Of a stretch of DNA of 54,101 nt, positions 23,921-32,013 are shown one piece after another; position 1 is the stretch's first letter, and the number at the start of each line of letters is the position of its first letter. Source of the DNA: Roseibium sediminis (GTDB lineage: Bacteria; Pseudomonadota; Alphaproteobacteria; Rhizobiales; Stappiaceae). Position numbers and translations under genes: made by a program. The notes below the pieces were generated by a model, which was given only the letters and a program-made list of their open reading frames with translations, searched no databases and had not been told where the DNA came from. The stretch covers positions 1 through 54,101 of the forward strand of contig NZ_VXDB01000027.1 in the NCBI RefSeq assembly GCF_008711325.1. The letters are read 5' to 3'.

Positions 23921-25540
23921 ATGGAAACGAAAAAGACAGTCCTCGACATCCAGGGCCTCAAGGTCAACTTCGACACCCCGACAGGGGTCGTTGAGGCCGT
24001 GCGCGGTGTCGACATTCACGTCAAGGCTGGCGAAACGGTTGCAATCGTGGGCGAAAGCGGGTCCGGCAAAAGCCAGACCATGATGGCCGCGATGGGGCTT
24101 CTGGCTTCCAACGGGCGGACAGATGGCGTCGTCGACTATGAAGGGCGCAACATTCTCGGCCTGTCGATCCGAGAGCTGAACAAGGTGCGCGGCAAGAAGA
24201 TCACCATGATCTTCCAGGAGCCGATGACCTCGCTCGATCCGCTCTACACGATCGGTCGCCAGCTGGCGGAGCCGATGGTGGTGCATGGTGGCCTTTCCTG
24301 GAAGGCGGCGATGGCCAAGGCGCTGGATCTGCTCAAGCTGGTGAACATTCCCGAGCCAGAGCGCAAGATCAATGCGTATCCGTATGAGATGTCCGGCGGC
24401 CAGCGTCAGCGTGTGATGATCGCCATGGCGCTTGCCAACGATCCGGATGTCCTGATTGCCGACGAGCCGACAACGGCGCTGGATGTGACCACGCAGGCGC
24501 AGATCCTCGATCTTCTCGCGGACCTGCAAAAGCGCCTCGGCATGGCGGTGATCTTCATCACCCATGACCTTGGTATCGTTCGCCAGATCTCCGACCGCGT
24601 TTACGTGATGAAGACCGGCGAGGTCGTGGAAAGCGGCAAGACGGCGGAAATCTTCACCAACCCGCAGCACCCCTATACCCGCATGTTGCTCGATGCAGAA
24701 CCGACCGGGTCAAAGGCGCCGGTACCGGACAGTGCAAAGCCGCTTCTGGAAGTTCAGAAGGTGAATGTGGAGTTCGTGCTGGATCCGGGCTTCCTCAAGC
24801 CCGCGCATATCCTGCGTGCGGTCGACGATGTCAGCCTGTTCCTGAGAAAGGGACAGACGCTTGGCATCGTGGGGGAGAGCGGATCGGGCAAGTCCACTCT
24901 GGGGCGTGCGGTCCTGAACCTGCTGCCTGCAACGGGTCGGGTCGTCTATAATGGCGAGCTGATCACCGGCAAGACCCGTGCGCAGATGCAGAAGCTGCGC
25001 CGGAACATGCAGCTGGTCTTCCAGGACCCGTTCGGCTCGCTGAGCCCGCGTCTTACAGTTGGCCAGATCATCTCCGAAGGCCTTCTGGTGCATGAGCCAT
25101 CGCTGACGGCGAAGGACCGCGATGATCGGGCTTGTCAGGCTCTGGAAGAGGTTTCCCTCGATCCGAGCGTGCGCAACCGTTATCCGCACGAGTTCTCCGG
25201 CGGTCAGCGTCAGCGTATCGCCATCGCGCGGACCATGGTGCTGAAGCCTGAGCTGGTGGTTCTCGACGAGCCGACTTCCGCGCTCGACCGGACGATCCAG
25301 AAGCAGATTGTCGAGCTTCTCCGCGAGCTACAGTCTGCGCATGGCTTGACTTATCTCTTCATCAGCCACGATCTGGCTGTCGTTCGAGCGATTGCCGATA
25401 CGGTGATGGTGATGAAGACAGGCAAGGTGATCGAGGCCGGGCCGACGGAAGATATCTTCCAGAACCCGCAAAACGCCTACACGAAGAAGCTGATTGGCGC
25501 GGCGATGTTCACGCAGAACCAGCTCAAGGCAAGCGCCTGA
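23921..25540 (+). CDS. oppDF: Fused oligopeptide ABC transporter ATPase (OppD-OppF)
   Basis: About 539 aa holding two complete nucleotide-binding domains. Domain 1: GESGSGKSQ near residue 44, MSGGQRQRVMIAMAL, VLIADEPTTALD, then the OppD/DppD end HPYTRMLLDAEP. Domain 2: GESGSGKST, FSGGQRQRIAIARTM, LVVLDEPTSALD, ending with QNAYTKKLIGAA. Most systems use two genes; fused forms are frequent in Rhizobiales. The start is ATG 23921, six bases after AGGGAG; earlier in-frame starts overlap the oppC stop. A strong terminator follows. Confidence 0.9.
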   Translation: METKKTVLDIQGLKVNFDTPTGVVEAVRGVDIHVKAGETVAIVGESGSGKSQTMMAAMGLLASNGRTDGVVDYEGRNILGLSIRELNKVRGKKITMIFQEPMTSLDPLYTIGRQLAEPMVVHGGLSWKAAMAKALDLLKLVNIPEPERKINAYPYEMSGGQRQRVMIAMALANDPDVLIADEPTTALDVTTQAQILDLLADLQKRLGMAVIFITHDLGIVRQISDRVYVMKTGEVVESGKTAEIFTNPQHPYTRMLLDAEPTGSKAPVPDSAKPLLEVQKVNVEFVLDPGFLKPAHILRAVDDVSLFLRKGQTLGIVGESGSGKSTLGRAVLNLLPATGRVVYNGELITGKTRAQMQKLRRNMQLVFQDPFGSLSPRLTVGQIISEGLLVHEPSLTAKDRDDRACQALEEVSLDPSVRNRYPHEFSGGQRQRIAIARTMVLKPELVVLDEPTSALDRTIQKQIVELLRELQSAHGLTYLFISHDLAVVRAIADTVMVMKTGKVIEAGPTEDIFQNPQNAYTKKLIGAAMFTQNQLKASA

Positions 25541-25575
25541 CAACCCGGTCGACTAGGACAGGGTGCGAAATGCGT

Positions 25576-25602
25576 AAAGGGCGGCCTTGAGCCGCCCTTT
25601 TT
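25576..25602 (+). terminator. Rho-independent terminator of the opp operon
   Basis: AAAGGGCGGC-CTTGA-GCCGCCCTTT, ten perfect pairs with a five-base loop, flanked by A and T runs so it may also work on the opposite strand for the convergent GntR gene at 25630-26343. Confidence 0.92.
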
Positions 25603-25629
25603 CAATTCCCCGAGTGTCACCTCAGACGG

Positions 25630-26343
25630 TCAAAGAGCGCCGACAAGGCGTTGGCGAATGACCGGATCGACCTCGATCGTGCTGGTCGTGGTGTGGCGAT
25701 AGGTAAGATCCTTGGCGGCCTCGTAGTCACCCGCCTCGATGGCATCCAGAAGGGCAGAGTGGGATGCCTCGATTTCCTTGATCCAGACGAGGTTGGGTCG
25801 GTGCCGTGTCAAAAGGAAGCGATGCACGTGAATGATGGAGCGCTGCAAGATGGGCTCCACCACGGGCATGTTTGCGACCTGATGCAATGTCATGTGAAAG
25901 GCGATATCGGCTTCCGAGACGCCGTAAAGGTCGCGTACGGCCCGCCGCTCGTCATAGAGATCGGCGATCACCCGAAGATCAGCGATCCGGTCGGGAGTGA
26001 TGTTGGCCACGACCTGTTCCAGCGCACTTAGCTCAATGCTGAGCCGCAGCCGCAGCATCAGCGCCGTTTCCTCGTCGGTGGCTTCGGTTACCGCCGTTCC
26101 GCGATAGCCATGCCTTAGAACCAGCCCGTCTTCCTGAAGGCGCAGCAGAGCCTCGCGGACCGTGCTCTGCGAGCAATCGTAATCCCGGGCCAGTGCCTGT
26201 TCGGTGATGGAGCTTGCTGGTGTGAGGTCGCCAATGACTATCAGGCGTTTGAGGGATTCATAGACAGCATTCGATTTTTTTGTCTTGGGGTGGTCGTCAT
26301 ATCTCGACCACCGAAGGTCAGCGATTGCGCTGGCGTGCTGCAT
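25630..26343 (-). CDS. GntR-family regulator, FCD subgroup
   Basis: 237 aa. Winged helix at about residues 25-90 (YESLKRLIVIGDLTPASSITEQALARDYDCSQSTVREALLRLQEDGLV), then an all-helical FCD ligand-binding domain with candidate metal ligands (SEADIAFHMTLHQVANM and DLTYRHTTTS). It is convergent with the opp operon and lies downstream of the M19 dipeptidase gene on the same strand, so peptide use is the likely regulon. Target sites were not identified. Confidence 0.87.
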   Translation of the reverse strand: MQHASAIADLRWSRYDDHPKTKKSNAVYESLKRLIVIGDLTPASSITEQALARDYDCSQSTVREALLRLQEDGLVLRHGYRGTAVTEATDEETALMLRLRLSIELSALEQVVANITPDRIADLRVIADLYDERRAVRDLYGVSEADIAFHMTLHQVANMPVVEPILQRSIIHVHRFLLTRHRPNLVWIKEIEASHSALLDAIEAGDYEAAKDLTYRHTTTSTIEVDPVIRQRLVGAL

Positions 26344-26701
26344 GTATCAAAAGCCCCTGTTGGGCACACGTTGATTGGATGACGCCCGCCTGCTGCAGGA
26401 TGCAGTCAGGCGGGGAGAACGGCCCAAGACCTTCTGGTCTTTTTGTGTGGGCAGATGGGTCGTGCACCAAACTCTCTGACTTGAAGCTTCTGCAGCTTTG
26501 CAGGAAATGAAGCAATAGGACGGAATGCAACCTTTAGTCGTATTGCTGTCTGGAGTTCGTTCCTCCAGAATCCCCTTGCTGTCTGTAAGCCCCTCGTCAT
26601 TTTTCAGAACGGCAAAACTGCCGTAAAAACAGGCTAGCGTGACAAGAAACCTTAATCACTCAGCAACATAGAGTTGTAAGATCACAATCTCGTGAGGGGT
26701 T
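26344..26701. other. Intergenic region between GntR and dipeptidase genes
   Basis: 358 bp with no protein gene I can support. It contains a long hairpin at 26385-26414 (CCCGCCTG...CAGGCGGG with a second inner stem CTGCA/TGCAG) and, just after, a small plus-strand terminator. Both neighbouring genes run leftwards, so the hairpins are not explained by them. Confidence 0.5.
26426..26444 (+). terminator. Orphan plus-strand terminator
   Basis: AAGACC-TTCT-GGTCTT followed by TTT. No plus-strand protein gene ends nearby. It could end a small RNA that includes the hairpin at 26385-26414, or be fortuitous. Confidence 0.4.
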
Positions 26702-27847
26702 TTAGATTGGTATTGGATTCGTGCGGTCCAATACGTTCAACCAGTTGTCAAAGGCTATCTTTTGGACCAATTCTGTTCCGAACCCTGCGTCAAGCAGCGC
26801 CTGAACCAGATCAGGCAAGCAGGAAACATCTCTCAAACAGTCCGGCGGACTGCATCCATCGAAGTCTGAACCGATTCCCACGCCGTCTTCGCCGAGCCTC
26901 TCGACAAGATGTGAGATATGGCGCACGGCGACATCCATCGGAGTTTGGCGCGCATAACCACCGTCTTCCCGAAGGAAGGACACCTGAAAGTTCAGGCCGA
27001 CAAGTCCACCGCTCTCGCGAATGGCATCCAGTTGCTTGTCTGTGAGGTTGCGGGCCGAGGGGCACAGGGCATGGGCATTGGAATGGCTGGCAACGAGCGG
27101 GGCGTTGCTGTGCCTTGCAACATCCCAGAAGCCTTTTTCCGTCAGATGCGACAGATCGATCAAGATGCCCAATTCGTTGGAGGCTTTCACGAGCGCCTTT
27201 CCGGCATCCGTCAGGCCGGGGCCCGTGTCGGGAGACGAAGGGAAGGCCATGGGCACGCCATGTCCAAAGGCATTGGGCCTGCTCCACACAATGCCTAGCG
27301 AGCGAAGGCCTGCTGCGTGAAGGACTTCCAGTGCGTTGAAGTCCGTGTCAATCGCCTCCGCCCCTTCGATGTGAAGGCTCATGGCAAGTTGGCCGGCTGC
27401 CATGGCCGCCCGGAGTTCCGCAACAGATCGACAGATCCGGATCTGGCTCTTGGAGGTCCGTTCCAGCCTCTGCGCACGTGCAAACAGACGCAGTGTGAAG
27501 TTCAGGGCGTCGGGCTGAGGCACTTGCGCATAATTGCGCGGATCATTCGGGTTGAACGGCGTTGTGAAATCGTAATCGATGTTCGAGGGAACGAAGGCGG
27601 CAAACAGGCCGCCTGCAAAATTGCCTTCCCTTGCCCGCGGCAGGTCGATATGGCCCTGATCCGATCGGTCTAAAAAATCCCGCTCGCGGGGCGTCCCGGC
27701 CAGTGTTTCCAGTTTGAGCAGGGAATCGTTATGGCCGTCGAATACGGGAATTGAATGCGCGGGAGTACCGGAAGGCAAGGGATGATCCTCAATCACAAGG
27801 AGCGTCATCAATTGGACGAGATTGGCTCTAACATATGGTTGTGCCAT
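26702..27847 (-). CDS. Membrane dipeptidase, peptidase family M19
   Basis: 381 aa. Zinc-site motifs of the renal-dipeptidase family are present: FDGHNDSL (HxD), LHIEGAEAID (bridging Glu), LIDLSHLTEKGFWDVARHSNAPLVASHSNAHALCPSARNLTD (two His), and GVGIGSDFDG. M19 enzymes cleave dipeptides, including those with a C-terminal D-residue. No signal peptide, so cytoplasmic. It is near the oligopeptide importer, and hydrolysis of imported peptides is the likely role. ATG 27847 is used; an ATG 13 codons later is possible. Confidence 0.85.
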   Translation of the reverse strand: MAQPYVRANLVQLMTLLVIEDHPLPSGTPAHSIPVFDGHNDSLLKLETLAGTPRERDFLDRSDQGHIDLPRAREGNFAGGLFAAFVPSNIDYDFTTPFNPNDPRNYAQVPQPDALNFTLRLFARAQRLERTSKSQIRICRSVAELRAAMAAGQLAMSLHIEGAEAIDTDFNALEVLHAAGLRSLGIVWSRPNAFGHGVPMAFPSSPDTGPGLTDAGKALVKASNELGILIDLSHLTEKGFWDVARHSNAPLVASHSNAHALCPSARNLTDKQLDAIRESGGLVGLNFQVSFLREDGGYARQTPMDVAVRHISHLVERLGEDGVGIGSDFDGCSPPDCLRDVSCLPDLVQALLDAGFGTELVQKIAFDNWLNVLDRTNPIPI

Positions 27848-28003
27848 CGCAAACAGCTAACTCCATCCGGAATTAAGGAGTTGCAAAAAGTTTGGCACCC
27901 CCTTGCGGGGACGCTGGGGAAAGCGATAAGCAATTGCGGCTGAAGATGCCGATGTTGCATCAAGCGGACCGAGGCGTCCGAAGCAGACGGGTAAGGTGAC
28001 AGC

Positions 28004-28687
28004 GTGGAACAGGGACTAACACGGCGCAGTTTCGTGATTGCCGGAATTTCGGGCCTTGGCCTGGCAATGTCCGGATGTGTTTCGGTCGGATTGCCCGGTC
28101 AGCCTCCGCTTCCGGACGAGAGCTTCGATTATGACGCGGCCTATGCTGCGCTTGAGGATGGCGAGTTCACCTGGCCTGCGATCAACTACAAGTCCTTTGA
28201 CCAGAAGTTCTGGCGGCAGGTGGTCGACTACCGGTCTCGGGAAAATCCGGGCACCATCATCGTCGACCCGTATCACAACTTTCTCTACTGGACCCTGTCC
28301 AACAAGACGGCGCTTCGCTACGGCATTGGCGTTGGCAAGGCCGGCTTTGCCTGGTCTGGCGAGGCGCAGATCCGCGTCAAGCGTGAACATCCGCTCTGGC
28401 GCCCTCCACGGGAAATGATCGAGCGCAAGCCGTCACTTGAGAAATACTGGGTCGATGGCTTCCCGCCGGGATTGAAAAACCCGCTGGGCGCTCGTGCAAT
28501 GGACCTTTGGCAAGGCTCCCGCGACACCCTTTTCCGCATTCACGGCACCAACCAGCCGGACAGCATCGGCAAAAGCGTGTCGTCAGGGTGTATCCGCATG
28601 TGGCAACAGGATGTCATCGACCTGTTCGAGCGTGTCCCGCTGCGCACCAAGGTGATCGTCCTGAGCAAGGGCGAGGAAGAGAGCTAG
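28004..28687 (+). CDS. L,D-transpeptidase lipoprotein (YkuD family)
   Basis: 227 aa from GTG 28004. The N-terminus LTRRSFVIAGISGLGLAMSGC has a twin-arginine motif and a lipobox ending in Cys, so it should be a Tat-exported lipoprotein. The YkuD catalytic core follows: IIVDPYHNFLYWTLSNKTALRYGIGVGKAGF, then HGTNQPDSIGKSVSSGCIRMW with the catalytic His and Cys. Such enzymes cross-link peptidoglycan or attach proteins to it at L,D bonds. Neighbouring peptide import and dipeptidase genes make a cell-wall turnover link possible. Confidence 0.88.
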   Translation: MEQGLTRRSFVIAGISGLGLAMSGCVSVGLPGQPPLPDESFDYDAAYAALEDGEFTWPAINYKSFDQKFWRQVVDYRSRENPGTIIVDPYHNFLYWTLSNKTALRYGIGVGKAGFAWSGEAQIRVKREHPLWRPPREMIERKPSLEKYWVDGFPPGLKNPLGARAMDLWQGSRDTLFRIHGTNQPDSIGKSVSSGCIRMWQQDVIDLFERVPLRTKVIVLSKGEEES

Positions 28688-28716
28688 GCGTCTTCCCGTG
28701 GCCTGACGAAAGAAGG

Positions 28717-29364
28717 TCAGGCCACCTTGAACATGGCCACATCGTTCAAGACAGCTGCAAAATGGCAGATGGCCGCGCCCAGAACAAACACGTGCCAGAT
28801 GGCATTCTGGAAGGGCAGCTTCTTCCAGGCGTAGAATACGGTGCCGACCGTATAGAGCAGGCCACCTGTAACAATCATCCAGAACCCGAACTCGGTGGCA
28901 TTTTCAGACAGCGGCTGAATTGCAAAGACAACGATCCAGCCAAGGCCGAGGCAGATCGGAACTGTTATCCGGTCAAGTTCCTTGCTTGCCAGAAGTTTCA
29001 GACCCGCTCCGACCAGTGCTCCAGTCCAGACCACGGCGAGCAGGATGCTACCGGTCCAGCCGCCGATGACCATCGCGGCAAGCGGCGTGTAGGTTCCCCC
29101 GATCATCAGGAAAATGGCGGCGTGGTCCAGCCGTCTCAGAAAGCTGGTCTTGTAGTCCTTGGCCAGCATGTTGTAGCTGGCTGAGCACACCAGCATCGTC
29201 ATGAGGCATCCTGCATAGATCAGGACGCTCGTCTGACGACCGAAATCGGGGCTGTTCCAGACAATAGACGCCAATGTGATTGTGGCGGCCAAACCTAGCC
29301 CGATACCGATCACATGAACGGCGCCGTCAGCTATGTATTCGGCAAGCGTTTGGGTTCGGTCCAT
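28717..29364 (-). CDS. trhA: Hemolysin III / PAQR-type membrane protein
   Basis: 215 aa, seven spans. The N-terminus TLAEYIADGAVHVIGIGLGL, the central FLRRLDHAAIFLMIGGTYTPLA and the C-terminal IWHVFVLGAAICHFAAV carry the conserved His/Asp residues of the hemolysin III (TrhA/YqfA, PAQR-related) family. It is an inner-membrane protein; in E. coli TrhA is linked to membrane energetics. GGGAG lies before the ATG. The original hemolysin label should not be read as toxicity. Confidence 0.85.
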   Translation of the reverse strand: MDRTQTLAEYIADGAVHVIGIGLGLAATITLASIVWNSPDFGRQTSVLIYAGCLMTMLVCSASYNMLAKDYKTSFLRRLDHAAIFLMIGGTYTPLAAMVIGGWTGSILLAVVWTGALVGAGLKLLASKELDRITVPICLGLGWIVVFAIQPLSENATEFGFWMIVTGGLLYTVGTVFYAWKKLPFQNAIWHVFVLGAAICHFAAVLNDVAMFKVA

Positions 29365-29567
29365 GGTGGACTCCCTTCGTTGAGAACGGGAAGGGGGCGC
29401 TGGGTACCCAAACAGTCACGCCCCATCCCAAAAGGGTGACTCAACGAAGTTAATGGTCTGTTGCGCTGAGTTTTATGACAAACGCAATCATGGCAGCCGC
29501 ATTTGCTGCATATCTGCCGGAGGTGCAATGATAACAACGGCTTGTCTGTTGTGGAAAGCCTCAGGAT

Positions 29568-30257
29568 TCAGCCTGAAGAACCACCGGCCCCCTGATGGCG
29601 GGACACCTGAGAAACGAAGTCGTTGAAGCGTTCGCCCTGGATAAGGACGTGCTGGCGCAAGGCGGTGGCGGCGGCTTCACTGTCCCCCGATGCAATGGCG
29701 TCAACAATGGCCTGATGTTCGGCAAGTGAGGAGGCAACCCGGTTGCGCACCCGCAGCTGCAGGCGGCGATAGGCCTTCAGCCGATTGCTGAGGCCGCTGG
29801 CCTGCTCGGCGAGGAAGCCGTTATGGCTGGCAAGGTAGATCGCTTCGTGAAACGTCTGGTTTGCGTGGAAATAGCCGTCCGGATCTCCGGCAGTTTCTGC
29901 ATTCTGGCAGGCTTCATGCGCGGTTTGCAGCGCGACCAGCTCTTCCGGTGTGATCCGGCGCGCGGCCAGCCTGCCGCACATGGCCTCGTACTCCGCCATC
30001 ACCTCGAACATCTCCACAAGCCGGGGAATGCTGATTTCCCGCACGAAGGCACCGCGCCGCGGCCGGATTTCGACCAGACCAGACGCCGCCAACTCGATCA
30101 AGGCTTCCCGGATGGGGGTGCGCGACACGCCAAAGCGGCTGGCAAGCTTCACTTCATCCAGCCGTGTGCCTGCCGGATAGAGGCCTGTGGCGATGTCGCC
30201 TTCCAGACTTTCGCGCAGGCTTTCCGCCCGCCGAACAGGGGTGAGTGTCATGTTCAT
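29568..30257 (-). CDS. matR: GntR-family regulator of malonate use, MatR-like
   Basis: 229 aa. Winged helix at about residues 10-70 (LRESLEGDIATGLYPAGTRLDEVKLASRFGVSRTPIREALIELAASGLV), then an FCD domain with metal-ligand positions (DGYFHANQTFHEAIYLASHN). It is divergent from the mat operon with a TTGTATACAA palindrome between them. MatR of Rhizobium leguminosarum, as I recall it, binds TCTTGTA/TACACGA, and the site here matches the first ten bases and more. It presumably senses malonate or a derivative. Confidence 0.82.
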   Translation of the reverse strand: MNMTLTPVRRAESLRESLEGDIATGLYPAGTRLDEVKLASRFGVSRTPIREALIELAASGLVEIRPRRGAFVREISIPRLVEMFEVMAEYEAMCGRLAARRITPEELVALQTAHEACQNAETAGDPDGYFHANQTFHEAIYLASHNGFLAEQASGLSNRLKAYRRLQLRVRNRVASSLAEHQAIVDAIASGDSEAAATALRQHVLIQGERFNDFVSQVSRHQGAGGSSG

Positions 30258-30283
30258 GGTCTGAGATTATGCGAAATGAAAAA

Positions 30284-30331
30284 TCTTGTATACAAAAAAG
30301 ATTGACTCGCATGCGGAAGCTGTGATTACCT
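30284..30331 (+). promoter_or_regulatory. MatR-type operator and mat promoter
   Basis: TCTTGTATACAAAA at 30284-30297 contains the perfect palindrome TTGTATACAA (30286-30295). TTGACT at 30302-30307 fits a -35 box, and GATTAC (30324-30329) or TTACCT (30326-30331) a -10 box 16-18 bp later. The operator touches the -35 box and lies between the divergent regulator and matP, so repression of both is likely. Confidence 0.7.
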
Positions 30332-30405
30332 GAGCCCCGACGTAAACCGTCAATGACGCGACAGGCTGGCCGGGAACCGGCCTTGCGTCCTTTGGGAGGA
30401 AAAAG

Positions 30406-31407
30406 ATGAAGTTCTTGGCAAAGTCCGCGTTGCTGGCGGGCGTAATGACGCTTGCAATCAGCCCGATTTCCGCTCTCGCAGATGTCACCTTGAAAGCCTC
30501 GCATCAGTGGCCGGGCGGCAAGGGCGATGTGCGCGACGAAATGGTGCAGATCCTTGCGCGCGAGGTGGAAAAGGCCAATGTCGGCCTGAAGATTCAGGTC
30601 TATCCGGGTCAGTCCCTGTTCAAGGCAAAGGAACAGTGGGGCGCCATGACCAAGGGGCAGCTGGATATCTCCGCTTTCCCGCTGGACTATGCGTCCGGTC
30701 GTCATCCGGAGTTCTCCGCAACCCTCATGCCCGGTCTTGTCCGCAATCACGAGCGCGCCCGCCGTCTGAACACCTCGCCCTTCATGGATGACATCAAGGC
30801 GGTCATCAATGATGCGGGTGTTGTGGTGCTGGCTGATGCGTGGCTCGCTGGTGGATTTGCTTCCCGCAAGCAGTGCATCACCAGCCCGGAAACCATGCAG
30901 GGGCAGGTGACCCGCGCCGCCGGTCCGGCCTTTGAGGAAATGCTGGTCGGGGCAGGCGGCTCCATCGCCTCCATGCCGTCATCCGAGATTTACACCGGCC
31001 TCCAGACCGGCGTTCTTGACGCGGCCAACACATCTTCCGGCTCGTTCGTGTCCTACCGGATTTTCGAGCAGACAACCTGCTTGACCAAGCCCGGCGCAAA
31101 CGCCCTGTGGTTCATGTACGAGCCGATCCTCATGTCCAAGCGCTCTTGGGACAAGCTCAACAAGGAGCAGCAGGATGCTCTGATGGCAGCGTCCAAGATC
31201 GCCGAAGACTACTTCTCCGGCGAAGCGGCTGGTCTTGACGACAAGATGGTCGATGCGTTCCAGAAGGCTGGCGTCGAAGTGGTTGAGATGTCCGCCGACA
31301 ACTACAACGCCTGGCTCGCGATCGCCAAGGAGACCTCCTACAAGAATTTCGCCGAGAAGGTTGAAGGCGGTCAGGCCCTGATCGACAAGGCACTCGCCGT
31401 CGAATAG
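30406..31407 (+). CDS. matP: TRAP transporter substrate-binding protein (malonate)
   Basis: 333 aa with a signal peptide (SALLAGVMTLAISPISALA) and the DctP fold: VTLKASHQWPGGKGDVRDEMVQILAREVEKANVGLKI, the conserved Arg in TRAAGPAFEEML and later ALWFMYEPILMSKRSWDKL. It binds the carboxylate ligand in the periplasm and delivers it to MatQM. The malonate assignment comes from linkage to matA and matB. GGGAGGAAAAAG precedes the ATG. Confidence 0.87.
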   Translation: MKFLAKSALLAGVMTLAISPISALADVTLKASHQWPGGKGDVRDEMVQILAREVEKANVGLKIQVYPGQSLFKAKEQWGAMTKGQLDISAFPLDYASGRHPEFSATLMPGLVRNHERARRLNTSPFMDDIKAVINDAGVVVLADAWLAGGFASRKQCITSPETMQGQVTRAAGPAFEEMLVGAGGSIASMPSSEIYTGLQTGVLDAANTSSGSFVSYRIFEQTTCLTKPGANALWFMYEPILMSKRSWDKLNKEQQDALMAASKIAEDYFSGEAAGLDDKMVDAFQKAGVEVVEMSADNYNAWLAIAKETSYKNFAEKVEGGQALIDKALAVE

Positions 31408-31419
31408 GCCAAGTTTGAG

Positions 31420-31445
31420 GGCTTCGGCGGGCATTCGCCGAAGCC
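31420..31445 (+). promoter_or_regulatory. Intercistronic hairpin matP-matQ
   Basis: GGCTTCGGCG-GGCATT-CGCCGAAGCC, ten perfect pairs, 13 bp after matP. There is no T-run, so it probably stabilises the matP message and lowers expression of the membrane genes. Confidence 0.7.
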
Positions 31446-31527
31446 TCGTTCCTCACGTTTCATCCTGTCTGCCATCGTGCCGGGGTCTCGGCACGTTGCG
31501 CCCCCTGTTTGCCTCGGGACCTGTTGC

Positions 31528-32013
31528 ATGACTGGCTATATCCGACTGGTATCCGCGCTTTCGCGTTTCTTTGCCGTCGTTTCCCTTTTGCTTCTTGCTG
31601 CCGCCATCCTTGTTGTCACCCAGATGGTCGTGCTGCGCTATTTCCTGAATGCCTCGACCGTCTGGCAAACCGAGTTTGTCATCTACTCGCTCGTTGCCAT
31701 GACCTTTCTGGCCTCGCCCTTCGTGTTGATGGAGAAGGGACATGTGAATGTCGACCTGCTCCAGCAGGCCACCCATGGCACGATGCGAAAGGCAATGAAG
31801 TCGCTGGCCGGTGCATTCGGGCTCGGCTTTTGCGCGCTGCTGGCCTGGTCGGGCTCGGTCTATTTTGAAGAAGCCTGGTCCTATGGCTGGACCACGGACA
31901 CGGTCTGGGCACTGCCGCTCTGGATTCCGCTGCTGCCGCTGCCGCTTGGCGTCGGCCTCATGACACTTCAATACATCGCCGAACTTGCGAAAATCTGGAG
32001 GGACGAGGCATGA
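31528..32013 (+). CDS. matQ: TRAP transporter small membrane subunit
   Basis: About 161 aa, four spans. The first span FFAVVSLLLLAAAILVVTQMVVLRYF and QTEFVIYSLVAMTFLASPFVLMEKGHVNVDLL are the DctQ signature (R.. then E.....G....L....HV.vD). ATG 31528 is chosen because it places the first span at the usual distance; the site before it is weak. The stop overlaps the matM ATG. Confidence 0.87.
   Translation: MTGYIRLVSALSRFFAVVSLLLLAAAILVVTQMVVLRYFLNASTVWQTEFVIYSLVAMTFLASPFVLMEKGHVNVDLLQQATHGTMRKAMKSLAGAFGLGFCALLAWSGSVYFEEAWSYGWTTDTVWALPLWIPLLPLPLGVGLMTLQYIAELAKIWRDEA

Noticed and set aside
28717..29364. Hemolysin III gene as a toxin
   Set aside because: The family is a seven-span membrane protein group related to PAQR; the toxin label is historical.
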